The notes under the pieces: model-generated
Told to the model about the DNA's origin: nothing
The model's input: the letters and a program-made list of their open reading frames with translations, nothing else
Databases searched by the model: none
Program-made: the position numbers and the translations under genes
Assembly: GCA_038529355.1 (NCBI GenBank)
Contig: JBCBDU010000005.1
Location: forward strand, 1 to 64,000
DNA from: CALBPI01 sp038529355
GTDB lineage: Bacteria; Pseudomonadota; Gammaproteobacteria; Steroidobacterales; Woeseiaceae
DNA length: 64,000 nucleotides
Reading direction: 5' to 3'
Part shown: one piece after another, positions 34,433-44,600 of the stretch
Numbering within the stretch: the first letter of the stretch is position 1
How the letters are laid out: the number at the start of each line of letters is the position of its first letter

Positions 34433-36904
34433 ATGTCTGTAATGAACCTGCGGATCGAAAACGTCGGACGGATGCATCTGACCCAGGCCTTGCGACAGTA
34501 TGGGCGTAACGGCGCGGCGTGCATCGCACTGCTGGTGCTGTGTGCGTTGTGGCAACCGGCGATGGCCGCAGAGCCATTCGAAGTGCGCAACATGCGGGTC
34601 GAAGGCCTTGAGCGCATCTCTGAAGGTACGGTGTTCAACTATCTACCGATCAACATCGGCGACGTGATTGACGAAGTGCGTGTGCGTGAGGCTCTGCGCA
34701 CGCTGTATTCGCAAGGCTTGTTTGACGACGTTGCACTGCGTCGAGATGGCAACACACTCGTTGTCGTGGTGAAAGAGCGACCACAAATCGAACAGTTCAC
34801 GATTGACGGCAACAAGGACATCAAGACCGAAGATCTTGAAGAGTCGCTGCGCTCGGTGGGGCTGGCACGCGGCAAGACGTTCGATCGCTCGGTGCTTGAC
34901 GAAGTGACGCAGTTCCTGATCGAGCAGTACTACAGTCGCGGTAAGTACGGCGTCAGCGTTGAGGCGCGTGTTGAAGATCGTCCAAACAACGCGGTTGCTG
35001 TGTTCATTGATGTCGTTGAGGGTGACCGGGCGCGCATCCGGCAGATCAATATTGTCGGCAACAGCGCTTTCGACGATGACGAACTGGTTGATGCCTTCGA
35101 GCTCAAATTGCCAAACTTTCTGTCGTTCATTCGTCAGGATGACCGCTATTCGCGTGAGGCGTTAACGGGCGATCTTGAGACGCTCAGTTCCTACTATCTC
35201 GATCGCGGGTATGCGGATTTCCAGGTGACCTCGACACAAGTCGCGATTTCTCCGGATCGCGAAAACGTCTATATCACCGTCAATGTCTCGGAAGGCGAGG
35301 TGTATACGCTGTCCGACGTCAAGATCGCCGGCAAGATGGTGGTGCCGGAGGCCTATCTGCGCCCGCTGGTGTTGGCCAAGCCGGGAGACACCTTCAGCCA
35401 GCGCAACCTGACGCAGTCGACGGAGTATATTACGTTGCGTCTTGGCGCTAACGGCTACGCAGATGCGAAGGTTGATTTCATTCCGCAGCTCAACCGCGAT
35501 GACAAGACAGTTGACGTTACGATTTACGTTGAGCCGAACAACCGTATTTACGTGCGCAACATCAACTTCAATGGCATTGATCAGGTCAATGACGAAGTGT
35601 TGCGGCGCGAAGTGCGACAAATGGAAGGTGCGTATCTGTCGAACCAGCTGCTGGATCGCTCGAAAATTCGCCTGCAGCAATTACCGTATCTCGAAACGGT
35701 CGATTTCAGCACGACGCCGGTGCCGGGCAGCAACGATCAGGTCGATGTCAATTTCGATATCGACTACGGCTTGCCGGGGCAGTTTGGTGGCGGTCTGGGC
35801 TATTCCGAGACTCAGCGGTTGTTGCTCAACGGTAACTTTACCCACACCAACTTCATGGGCACCGGCAACCGGGTTAGCGCCGAGGTTAACTCGAGCCGTT
35901 TCCAGACGGTCTACAGCATCTCGCATACAAATCCTTACGTGACGCGTGACGGCATCCGGCGCACGGCGTCTGTGTCGTTCAGAAACATCGACCAGTTCAA
36001 CGACGCATCGTCTGATTTGTCGACCGAAACGATCACGGCTGCGCTGGAATACGCGTATCCGATCACCGAGTATCAAAACATCTCGCTGGGTGGTGCGTGG
36101 CAAAGTGCCCGATTGATCGCAACCGAAGGTGGTAGTCCGCAACAGGTCATCGACTGGATTACACAAAACGGCAACGGTCGCGTTAACGAAAACGTCGATT
36201 TCTTTGGCCAGGATTTGACGGTTTTCAGCAGCGAATTCGATACGTTCGAGCTCGTCGGCGGCTGGTCTTTCGATAGCCGCAACCGAGCGCTGTTCGCGAC
36301 GCGCGGCCAGCGCCATCGCGTATCGTTTGCGATGGCAGTACCCGGTTCTGATGTAGAATACTGGACAGCGCGGTATGATGGCCTGAACCTGATTCCGTTA
36401 TGGGGTCAGTGGGGTCTGCAGATCTCCAACACGTTTGCGTTCGGCGAGGGTCTGGGCGACACGACAGCAGTGCCGCCGTACAAGCTCTTTCGTACTGGCG
36501 GCCCGGGCTCTGTGCGCGGGTTTCGCGAGTTTGATCTGGGGCCACGTGATAGTCAGGGGCGCCCCTATGGCGGCAACTTGCTGCTGACCAGCCAGATTGA
36601 ATTGACGCTGCCAATGCCCGATCGTTTTCGTGGCCGCGGGCGTGCTGCGCTGTTTTATGACATCGGTAACGTCTTCAGTACCGGTGAAATTGCGTTCACG
36701 GATCGACTGGGCGCGGATCTGATTGACTTTGACTTTGATGAGAACAACCTGAAACAGTCCGTCGGCGTTGCCGTCGAGTGGCTTGCGCCGCTGGGACTGT
36801 TTCGCTTCAGCTACGCGTATCCGCTCAACAACTTCGACGGCAATAGCCGCTTGTTTGGCGACAGAGTGGAACGCTTTCAGTTTACAATTGGGAATGCCTT
36901 CTAA
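34433..36904 (+). CDS. bamA: Outer membrane protein assembly factor BamA
   Basis: 823 residues. A signal peptide ends AMAAEPF near residue 46; the n-region is long, so ATG 34442 is also possible. Five POTRA domains span roughly 50-450, starting FEVRNMRVEGLERIS. The C-terminal 16-strand barrel carries the Omp85 signature GSVRGFREFDLGPRD and ends in phenylalanine, as outer-membrane barrels do. It inserts beta-barrel proteins into the outer membrane with the other Bam lipoproteins. It lies between rseP and skp as usual. Confidence 0.96.
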   Translation: MSVMNLRIENVGRMHLTQALRQYGRNGAACIALLVLCALWQPAMAAEPFEVRNMRVEGLERISEGTVFNYLPINIGDVIDEVRVREALRTLYSQGLFDDVALRRDGNTLVVVVKERPQIEQFTIDGNKDIKTEDLEESLRSVGLARGKTFDRSVLDEVTQFLIEQYYSRGKYGVSVEARVEDRPNNAVAVFIDVVEGDRARIRQINIVGNSAFDDDELVDAFELKLPNFLSFIRQDDRYSREALTGDLETLSSYYLDRGYADFQVTSTQVAISPDRENVYITVNVSEGEVYTLSDVKIAGKMVVPEAYLRPLVLAKPGDTFSQRNLTQSTEYITLRLGANGYADAKVDFIPQLNRDDKTVDVTIYVEPNNRIYVRNINFNGIDQVNDEVLRREVRQMEGAYLSNQLLDRSKIRLQQLPYLETVDFSTTPVPGSNDQVDVNFDIDYGLPGQFGGGLGYSETQRLLLNGNFTHTNFMGTGNRVSAEVNSSRFQTVYSISHTNPYVTRDGIRRTASVSFRNIDQFNDASSDLSTETITAALEYAYPITEYQNISLGGAWQSARLIATEGGSPQQVIDWITQNGNGRVNENVDFFGQDLTVFSSEFDTFELVGGWSFDSRNRALFATRGQRHRVSFAMAVPGSDVEYWTARYDGLNLIPLWGQWGLQISNTFAFGEGLGDTTAVPPYKLFRTGGPGSVRGFREFDLGPRDSQGRPYGGNLLLTSQIELTLPMPDRFRGRGRAALFYDIGNVFSTGEIAFTDRLGADLIDFDFDENNLKQSVGVAVEWLAPLGLFRFSYAYPLNNFDGNSRLFGDRVERFQFTIGNAF

Positions 36905-36915
36905 GGGGATATTTC

Positions 36916-37464
36916 GTGAGCATGACAAAAACTATCAAAAATCATATTCGTAACGCCGCGGTTGCCGCTGCAGCCGTTCTGGCGATTGGTGTGGTTGCCG
37001 CACCGGCTGCCAACGCGCAGGAGCTGAAAATCGGTGTCGTCAACGTGCAGGCGTTGTTGCAAAGCGCGCCGCAGACCAAAGCGTCGATGGAAGCATTGCA
37101 AGAAGAGTTCGCGCCGCGTGAGCGCAGCGTACTCGCCAAGCAGGAAGAACTGACAGCCTTGTCCGAAAAAGCGCAGCGCGATCTCGCCGTTATGGGCGAG
37201 GCGGAACGCCGCACGATGGAGCGCGATTTGCGCGAAGGCCAACGCGAGTTACAACGTCTGCAACAGGAGTTTGTTGAGGATCGCAACCTGCGTCAGAATG
37301 AGGAGCTCGGCAAACTGCAGCGCATCTTGCTGGATGAGGTTGAGGCGTATGCGAAGGCCAACAATTTTGACATGATTCTGGGCGATGGCGTCATTTTCGC
37401 CAGTGGCCGTGTGAACGTCACCGGCCAGATTCTGGAACAGCTCAAGGCCGAGTTCGGAAACTAG
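36916..37464 (+). CDS. skp: Periplasmic chaperone Skp/OmpH
   Basis: 182 residues from the GTG at 36916, 7 nt after AGGGG; ATG 36922 is the alternative. The signal peptide ends AANAQE. The mature protein begins LKIGVVNVQALLQSAPQ, typical of OmpH, then a long helical coiled coil rich in Glu, Arg and Gln (about 60-130) and a short C-terminal beta part. Skp trimers hold unfolded outer-membrane proteins in the periplasm for delivery to BamA. Confidence 0.93.
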   Translation: MSMTKTIKNHIRNAAVAAAAVLAIGVVAAPAANAQELKIGVVNVQALLQSAPQTKASMEALQEEFAPRERSVLAKQEELTALSEKAQRDLAVMGEAERRTMERDLREGQRELQRLQQEFVEDRNLRQNEELGKLQRILLDEVEAYAKANNFDMILGDGVIFASGRVNVTGQILEQLKAEFGN

Positions 37465-37485
37465 GTCGACGTATCTGTCTTACGT

Positions 37486-38538
37486 GTGACCACAACGGCT
37501 GACAACGACAAGCGCACCGGTTTGACCGCCGGTGTGCTTGCTGTGCAGTTCGGCTGTGAGCTGGTCGGGGATCCGACGACAGCGCTGACGCATGTTGCGA
37601 CGCTGCAAGACGCTGCTGAAGGCAGCTTGAGTTTTCTTGCCAATCCGCGCTATCGACAGTATCTGGAGACCAGCGGTGCTGCCGCCGTGGTCGTTGCGGC
37701 TGACGATGCCAGCAACGTTCGCGGCTGTGCAATCGTCGCACCGGATCCCTATCTGACATTTGCTCGAATGGCGGCTGTGTTGCATCCGCCGCCGGTTGCC
37801 GCGCCGGGTATTCACGCGTCCGCGATTGTGGACGAGAGTGCGCACGTCGATGCCGACGCATGCGTTGGACCCAACGTGGTGATCGGTGCTCGCTCGCGGG
37901 TCGCAGCGCATGCAGTGATTGGCGCGGGCACGTATATCGGCAGCGATAGCGCCATTGGCAGCGGCACGCGATTGGCGCCCAACGTCACGGTAATGGATGA
38001 CGTTGTGTTTGGCGCGCGTTGTGTAGTGCACGCCGGTGCAGTCATTGGCAGCGATGGCTTTGGCATTGCGCGCGGACCGCAGGGTTGGGAGCGTGTGCCG
38101 CAGACGGGTGGTGTTCGCATCGGCGATGATGTCGACATTGGCGCCTGCACCAGCATCGATCGGGGTGCCATTGCGCCCACGCAGATCGGCAACGGCGTCA
38201 AGCTGGATAACCAGATTCAGATTGGTCACAACACGATGATTGGCGATCATACCGTGATGGCTGGCATGGTGGGCATTGCAGGTAGTACCACCATCGGCAG
38301 CAACTGCGCTTTTGGTGGCAACAGCGGCACGACGGGGCATTTGTCGATCGCCGATGGCGTCGTGGTTACCGCGCGTGCGACCGTGACCGCGGACATTACT
38401 GAGGCGGGAACCTACGGCGGCGTGTTTCCACATGAGGAAATTCGCCAACATCAGCGTAACGTTGCGCGGTATCGTAGCCTCGATAAACTGGCTCGGCGCG
38501 TTCGCGCACTGGAAAAAAAGATCCCGCCGCAGGAGTAG
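37486..38538 (+). CDS. lpxD: UDP-3-O-(3-hydroxyacyl)glucosamine N-acyltransferase LpxD
   Basis: 350 residues from a GTG. The N-terminal uridine-binding domain has EGSLSFLANPRYRQYL. It is followed by a left-handed beta helix of hexapeptide repeats, with catalytic H248 in IQIGHNTMIGDH, then a C-terminal helix. It adds the second 3-hydroxyacyl chain in lipid A synthesis. The repeats also create a long open frame on the opposite strand that should not be annotated. Confidence 0.95.
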   Translation: MTTTADNDKRTGLTAGVLAVQFGCELVGDPTTALTHVATLQDAAEGSLSFLANPRYRQYLETSGAAAVVVAADDASNVRGCAIVAPDPYLTFARMAAVLHPPPVAAPGIHASAIVDESAHVDADACVGPNVVIGARSRVAAHAVIGAGTYIGSDSAIGSGTRLAPNVTVMDDVVFGARCVVHAGAVIGSDGFGIARGPQGWERVPQTGGVRIGDDVDIGACTSIDRGAIAPTQIGNGVKLDNQIQIGHNTMIGDHTVMAGMVGIAGSTTIGSNCAFGGNSGTTGHLSIADGVVVTARATVTADITEAGTYGGVFPHEEIRQHQRNVARYRSLDKLARRVRALEKKIPPQE

Positions 38539-38602
38539 TGCGCTGCGCACCGCATCAACGATCCCGCCGCAGTGACCGGCGCGGCTCGCAAGGACTTTAA
38601 GT

Positions 38603-39064
38603 ATGAGTGATAAAGACATTGCAGGGCAGATGGATATTCGCGAGATCATGGCGTCGATTCCGCACCGGTATCCGTTCTTGCTGATTGATCGTGTGCTGTC
38701 GTGCATTCCGAATGAGTCGGCAACGGCCATCAAGAATGTCACGTTCAACGAGCCGTTCTTTCAAGGTCATTTTCCGGGGCGACCGGTCATGCCCGGTGTG
38801 CTGATTATTGAGGCGCTGGCACAGGCGACCGGTATCCTCGCGTTCGCAACAGTTGGCGAACCACCAGGCGCTGGCACGCTGTATTATTTTGTCGGCATCG
38901 ACAAGGCGCGGTTCCGCAAACCGGTCGAGCCGGGCGATCAGCTGCGGCTGGAGGTCAAACTGGTGCGCCGTATCAAGACCGTGTGGAGATTCGCGGCGGT
39001 CGCTTACGTCGACGACGTCAAGGTCGCCAGCGCAGAATTGATGTGCGCACCTGGCGAAGCGTAG
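38603..39064 (+). CDS. fabZ: 3-hydroxyacyl-ACP dehydratase FabZ
   Basis: 153 residues, hotdog fold. Catalytic residues are visible: H56 in FFQGHFPGRPVMPG and E70 in VLIIEALAQA. IPHRYPFLLIDRV is the family N-terminal motif. It dehydrates 3-hydroxyacyl-ACP in fatty-acid elongation and competes with LpxA and LpxD for 3-hydroxyacyl-ACP, which explains its place between them. AAGGA lies about 10 nt before the ATG. Confidence 0.96.
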   Translation: MSDKDIAGQMDIREIMASIPHRYPFLLIDRVLSCIPNESATAIKNVTFNEPFFQGHFPGRPVMPGVLIIEALAQATGILAFATVGEPPGAGTLYYFVGIDKARFRKPVEPGDQLRLEVKLVRRIKTVWRFAAVAYVDDVKVASAELMCAPGEA

Positions 39065-39077
39065 AGGACGGCCGACT

Positions 39078-39854
39078 GTGAGCGAGATCCACCCCACCGC
39101 AATTGTCGATAGCAAAGCGCAGATTGCCAGTAGCGCCCGTATCGGCCCGTTTTGTGTTGTTGGCCCTGATGTCACGATTGGCGCTAACACCATTTTGGAG
39201 CCGCATGTCGTTGTAAAAGGGCCGACAACAATCGGCGAAGACAACCATTTGTTTTCGTTCTCGAGTATTGGTGAAGCGCCACAGGACAAAAAGTATGCCG
39301 ACGAACCGACGCGCCTTGAGATCGGTGATCGCAACACGATTCGCGAGAACTGCACGATCAACCGCGGCACAACGCAAGACAAACATGTCACGCGGATTGG
39401 CAACGATAACTGGATTATGGCTTACGTCCATATTGCTCACGACTGTCAGGTTGGCAGCCACGTAATCCTTGCCAACAATGCAACGCTCGCCGGTCATGTG
39501 CACGTCGGTGACTGGGCGATATTTGGCGGTTTCGCCGGTGTGCATCAGTTTTGCCGGATCGGCGCGCACAGTTTTCTGTCGATGTATGCAGGTGTCGGCA
39601 AGGATGTGCCGGCCTACGTGATGGTTACCGGCACGCCGGCAGAGCCACGCGGTATCAACGCGGAAGGCTTGAAGCGGCGCGGTTTCACGCGAGAACAGAT
39701 CAACAACATTCGCGCGGCCTACAAAGTGCTGTATCGCAGTAAGCTCAGGCTGGAAGAGGCGCTGGTGGAGCTGCAAGGCCGTTTGCCGGAGCAACCCGAA
39801 TTGCAACCGTTGGTCGACTCGATCGCGCAATCCGAGCGCAGTATCGTTCGTTGA
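39078..39854 (+). CDS. lpxA: UDP-N-acetylglucosamine acyltransferase LpxA
   Basis: 258 residues from a GTG, close to the 262 of E. coli. It is a left-handed beta helix of hexapeptide repeats, with catalytic H121 in YVHIAHDCQVG. FGGFAGVHQFCRIG and TGTPAEPRGINAEGL are diagnostic. It starts lipid A synthesis by transferring 3-hydroxyacyl to UDP-GlcNAc. Encoded between fabZ and lpxB. Confidence 0.96.
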   Translation: MSEIHPTAIVDSKAQIASSARIGPFCVVGPDVTIGANTILEPHVVVKGPTTIGEDNHLFSFSSIGEAPQDKKYADEPTRLEIGDRNTIRENCTINRGTTQDKHVTRIGNDNWIMAYVHIAHDCQVGSHVILANNATLAGHVHVGDWAIFGGFAGVHQFCRIGAHSFLSMYAGVGKDVPAYVMVTGTPAEPRGINAEGLKRRGFTREQINNIRAAYKVLYRSKLRLEEALVELQGRLPEQPELQPLVDSIAQSERSIVR

Positions 39855-39872
39855 TTAGCAAGGCATAGCGTC

Positions 39873-41012
39873 GTGCGAATCGGTCTGGTTGCAGGCGAAT
39901 TGTCCGGTGACACACTGGGCGCCGGTCTGATTGCAGAGCTTGCGCGACGTTACCCGCAGGCGACGTTTGAAGGTATTGGCGGGCCGAAGATGCGCGCAGC
40001 CGGTCTGGATGTCTGGCATGACTGCGAAGTACTCGCGGTGATGGGGCTCACCGAGGTGCTCAAGCATTTACCGCGATTGATGAAGTTGCGCCGCGGTTTA
40101 GTTGCGCGCTGGCGACAACGACCGCCTGATGTGTTTGTCGGCATCGATGCGCCGGATTTCAATCTCGGCCTAGAGCTGCGCTTGCGCAAACAGGGTATCC
40201 GCACGGTGCACTACGTTAGCCCCTCCGTTTGGGCGTGGCGCGAAAAACGGGTGTACAAGATCGCCAAAGCCTGTGATCGCGTGCTGTGTCTGCTGCCGTT
40301 TGAGCCGGACTTCTACGCGCAACACGGCGTGCAAGCGGACTTCGTAGGTCACCCGTTGGCCAATGCCATCGCGCCGGTCGACGATCTTGGCGCTGCGCGG
40401 GAAGCGGCGGGCGTTGCCAGCGATCGCACCGTCCTGACTGTGCTGCCCGGCAGTCGCCACGGTGAAATTGCCCGCCTCGGTGATACGTTCGCGGCGGCAA
40501 TCCGGCGCTTATCAGAAGCACGACCAGACAGCGTTGTGTTGGTGCCGCTGGCCAATGACACCGGTGAGGCACAATTCCGCGCGCTACCGGGCGTGCAGGC
40601 GTTGCCCGACAACGTACGCATTTCGCAAGGCGATGCCGCCGCATGCATGCGTGCGGCGGATGTGTTGTTGTGTGCGTCCGGCACCGTGACGCTGGAAGGT
40701 TTGCTGCACGGCAAGCCGATGGTTATGGCCTACAAGCTGGCACCGTCGACCTACCGCATCGTCAAGAGTCTGAATCTCGTCAAGTTGCAGCACTTTTCGC
40801 TGCCCAACCTGCTCACCGCAACGCCATGGGTGCCGGAGTTCATTCAGGATGCGGCGACGCCTGCGGCGTTGTCCGAAGCGGTACACGGACTGTTGAGTGA
40901 TACACAGCGTCGCGCCAGCATCCGTGAGGCGTTTGCCGACGTTCATGCAACGCTTGCCCGCAACGCAGACGTACGCGCAGCCGACGCCGTTGCGCAGTTG
41001 GCGCTGCCGTGA
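39873..41012 (+). CDS. lpxB: Lipid-A-disaccharide synthase LpxB
   Basis: 379 residues from a GTG with AAGG upstream. It is a GT-B glycosyltransferase of family 19: the N-terminal GELSGDTLGAGL and later YVSPSVWAWREKR and LPGSRHGEI are LpxB motifs, as is CASGTVTLEGLLHGKPMVM. It joins UDP-2,3-diacylglucosamine with 2,3-diacylglucosamine-1-phosphate. Its stop overlaps the rnhB GTG. Confidence 0.95.
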   Translation: MRIGLVAGELSGDTLGAGLIAELARRYPQATFEGIGGPKMRAAGLDVWHDCEVLAVMGLTEVLKHLPRLMKLRRGLVARWRQRPPDVFVGIDAPDFNLGLELRLRKQGIRTVHYVSPSVWAWREKRVYKIAKACDRVLCLLPFEPDFYAQHGVQADFVGHPLANAIAPVDDLGAAREAAGVASDRTVLTVLPGSRHGEIARLGDTFAAAIRRLSEARPDSVVLVPLANDTGEAQFRALPGVQALPDNVRISQGDAAACMRAADVLLCASGTVTLEGLLHGKPMVMAYKLAPSTYRIVKSLNLVKLQHFSLPNLLTATPWVPEFIQDAATPAALSEAVHGLLSDTQRRASIREAFADVHATLARNADVRAADAVAQLALP

Positions 41013-41662
41013 GCGTGCGCGCCGCGAAACAGGTGCGAGCGCTGGAACGCCCCGATCACCGCGCGGGATTACTGGCCGGTGTGGACGAGGCGGGCCGCGG
41101 CCCGCTGGCAGGTCCCGTGAGCGCGGCGGCGGTCGTACTGGATCCGGGCGCCATTCCGGGCGGGTTGGATGATTCGAAGAAATTGACCGCGCAGGCGCGC
41201 GAGCGTTTGCAGCGTGAGATTCAGGCGTCAGCGCTCTATGCTTGCGTGGTGATGATCGACGCCGACGAAATTGATTCGCTGAATATCCTGAATGCGACCC
41301 TGCAGGCCATGGAACGTGCCGTTGCAGGGTTAGGCGTTGCCGTCACACAAGTGCTCGTCGACGGCAACCGGGCGCCGGGATTCGGCAACTGCACGCCGAG
41401 ACCGGCCGTTACAACGCTCATCGGCGGAGACGGTTTGCACGCAAGCATCGCGGCAGCGTCTATCTTGGCCAAGTGCGCCCGTGACGAACGGATGGTGGCG
41501 TATGACGCGCAATATCCGGGTTACGGGTTCGCGCAACACAAGGGCTATCCGACAGCGGCGCACCGCGAAGCGCTGACACGTCTGGGTCCATGCCCGATCC
41601 ACCGCACAAGCTATGCGCCCGTGCGGCGCGCCCTCGAACAGCAGCAACGGGCGATACGCTGA
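41009..41662 (+). CDS. rnhB: Ribonuclease HII
   Basis: 217 residues from a GTG overlapping the lpxB stop (GTGA). GVDEAGRGPLAGPV holds the first Asp-Glu pair of the active site; LDDSKKLT and SILAKCARDERM contribute the remaining motifs, with VLVDGNR providing another Asp. It cuts RNA in RNA-DNA hybrids and single ribonucleotides in DNA. dnaE starts on the last base of its stop. Confidence 0.95.
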   Translation: MSVRAAKQVRALERPDHRAGLLAGVDEAGRGPLAGPVSAAAVVLDPGAIPGGLDDSKKLTAQARERLQREIQASALYACVVMIDADEIDSLNILNATLQAMERAVAGLGVAVTQVLVDGNRAPGFGNCTPRPAVTTLIGGDGLHASIAAASILAKCARDERMVAYDAQYPGYGFAQHKGYPTAAHREALTRLGPCPIHRTSYAPVRRALEQQQRAIR

Positions 41663-44600
41663 TGGCCGTGCGTAGTCAGGATGCGATCGCCGGCGATCTG
41701 CAGCCGGGTAGCGAGCATGGCGGTTTTGTGCATCTGCATGTGCATACGCAATATTCGATTGTGGACGGCCTGTTGCGTGTGCCCGAACTTATGGCGCGTG
41801 CCCGCGACACCGGTATGCCGGCAGTCGCGTTGACGGACGCCGGCAACCTGTTCGCGATGGTCAAGTTTTACACCAAGGCCGTTAAGGCGGGCGTGAAGCC
41901 GCTGATTGGTGTTGAGCTTGCTGTGCATGAAGACGAGCAACGCCAGCACGCCGACAGCATGCTGCTGTTGTGCCAGAATCTTGCTGGCTATCGAAATCTG
42001 ACCAAGCTAGTAACGCGCGCCTACCTGGAAGGCCAGCATCAGGGCAGACCGGGCGTCGACTGGGCGTGGCTGGATCGCGATGCCACCCAGGGTCTGATTG
42101 CCTTGTCAGGCGGCTTTGCCGGGGATGTTGCGCGCTTGTGTGCGAGTGGCAATACAGATACTGCTTTGGCGCGTGCCGAGCATTGGCAGGACGTGTTTGG
42201 TGATCGCTACTACTTGCAGGTCTCACGCACAGGCCGTGCCGGTGAGAATCGTTGGATTCAGCATGCGGTACATATTGGCAACCGGCTGCAAATGCCGCTG
42301 GTGGCGACTAACGATGTGCGTTTTTTGAGCGCTGGTGATTTCGATGCGCACGAAGCGCGCGTTTGCATTCACCAGGGTCGCACGCTGGCCGATAATTCTC
42401 GGCCGCGTCACTACAGCAATCAGCAATACCTGCGCTCGGCCGAAGAGATGCGTGCGCTGTTTCATGATATGCCGGGTGCGCTCGACAACAGCGTCGCGAT
42501 TGCCGCGCGCTGCAGCCTCGATCTGGAGCTTGGCAAGAGTTACCTGCCGGAGTTTCCGGTGCCCGACGGCAGCAGCGCCGGTGATTGGTTGCGCAAACAG
42601 TCGCAGGAGGGGCTGGCGCGCAAAAAAGCACAGGGTGCCAATTACGACAGCGAGCAGGAAACCTATGAGGCGCGACTGCAGCGTGAGTTGGACACGATCT
42701 GTGACATGGGGTTTCCCGGCTATTTCCTGATCGTCGCGGACTTCATCCGCTGGGCGCGTGAGAATGGCGTGCCGGTCGGGCCAGGTCGTGGTTCCGGTGC
42801 TGGCTCTCTGGTCGCGTTTGTATTGGGTATCACCGACATCGATCCGCTGGAGCATGACTTATTATTCGAGCGCTTCCTGAATCCCGAGCGCGTATCAATG
42901 CCCGATTTCGATGTTGATTTTTGTATGGAAGGGCGCGACAAAGTGATCGGTTATGTGGCAGATCACTACGGCAGGCACCGTGTTTCGCAGATCATCACCT
43001 ACGGCACGATGGCGGCCAAGGCCGTCGTGCGCGACGCAGGGCGCGTGCTCGAATTCCCGTACGGCTTTGTTGACCGTATCGCCAAGCTGATCCCGTTTGA
43101 GGTTGGCATGACGCTTGAGAAAGCCCTCGATGCTGAACCCGAACTGGCGCGTCTGCGCGACGAGGACGACGAGGTACGCAGCATTCTCGATCTCGCATTG
43201 TCTCTGGAAGGCTGTGTGCGCAACGCCGGCAAGCATGCCGGTGGTGTCGTCATCGCGCCGACCGAGTTGACCGATTTCACGCCGCTGTATTGCGAGCAGG
43301 GTGGCGGCAACCTGGTTACCCAGTTTGACAAGGATGATGTCGAGTCCGCCGGACTGGTCAAGTTCGATTTTCTCGGTCTGCGCACGCTGACGATTATCGA
43401 TCGTGCGCTCGCCAGTGTGAATGACACCCGTGCGCGCAACGGCGAACCAGCGATCGACCTGAAGGCAATGCCGATGGACGATCCGCAGACGTTCAAGCTG
43501 CTGCAGCGTTGTCATACGACTGCGGTGTTTCAGCTCGAATCACGCGGCATGAAAGATCTGATCAATCGCCTAAGGCCGGACAGCTTTGGTGACCTGGTCG
43601 CGTTGGTTGCGCTGTTCCGTCCGGGACCGCTGCAATCGGGCATGGTTGATGACTTTATCGCGCGCAAACATGCGCAGGGCAGTGAGGTCATCGATTACCT
43701 GCATCCGGATCTCAAGCCGGTACTCGAGTCGACCTATGGCGTGATCCTGTATCAGGAACAGGTCATGCAGATCGCGCAGGTGTTAGCCGGCTACACGCTG
43801 GGTGGCGCTGATCTGTTGCGGCGCGCGATGGGCAAGAAAAAACCCGAAGAGATGGCCAAGCAACGCGTCATCTTTGTTGAAGGCTGCGTTGAGCGCGACG
43901 TTGATCGGAGTCAGGCGGAATACATCTTCGATCTGATGGAGAAGTTCGCCGGCTATGGGTTCAATAAATCGCATTCGGCGGCGTATGCGGTGTTGTCTTA
44001 TCACACCGCCTGGTTGAAAGCGCATTATCCGGCACAGTTCATGGCGGCGGTCATGTCGTCGGATATGGACAGCACGGACAAACTGGTCGGGCTCAAGGAC
44101 GACTGCCGGCTGTTGGACCTGACGCTGCTCGGACCAGATGTCAATGCATCGGTGTGGCAATTCAGTGCAACCGATGCTGGCGACATTCGTTACGGCATGG
44201 GCGCAGTCAAGGGTGTCGGTCATGCTGCCGTTGAGGCGATCGTTGAGGCGCGCGAACAAGGCGGTGCGTTTGCAAGCCTTGCAGATTTGTGTGCGCGCGT
44301 TGACACCGACCGCATCAACCGCCGTATGCTCGAGTCGCTGATCAAGTCCGGCGCTGCGGACTGTCTGCACGACAATCGTCGTTCCATGTTTGAAACCCTG
44401 CCTGAATTGGTCAAACGTGCCGAGCAGGACGCGCGTGCCCGCGCCGCGGGTCAGGACGATCTGTTCGGGAGTTTGAGCGTGCCAGACCCGATTGCCGAAA
44501 CGATCACGTTGCGCGAGGTCGCCGAATGGAATCACGGCGACCGGTTGAGCGCGGAGAAGGAGGCGTTAGGTCTGTATCTCAGCGGTCACCCGTTCCAGAT

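Noticed and set aside
37480..38748. A 422-codon open frame on the minus strand across lpxD
   Set aside because: It is a mirror of the hexapeptide-repeat codon pattern of lpxD and lpxD has full family motifs. The antisense product has no recognisable domain and is a Cys/His/Asn/Arg-rich oddity.
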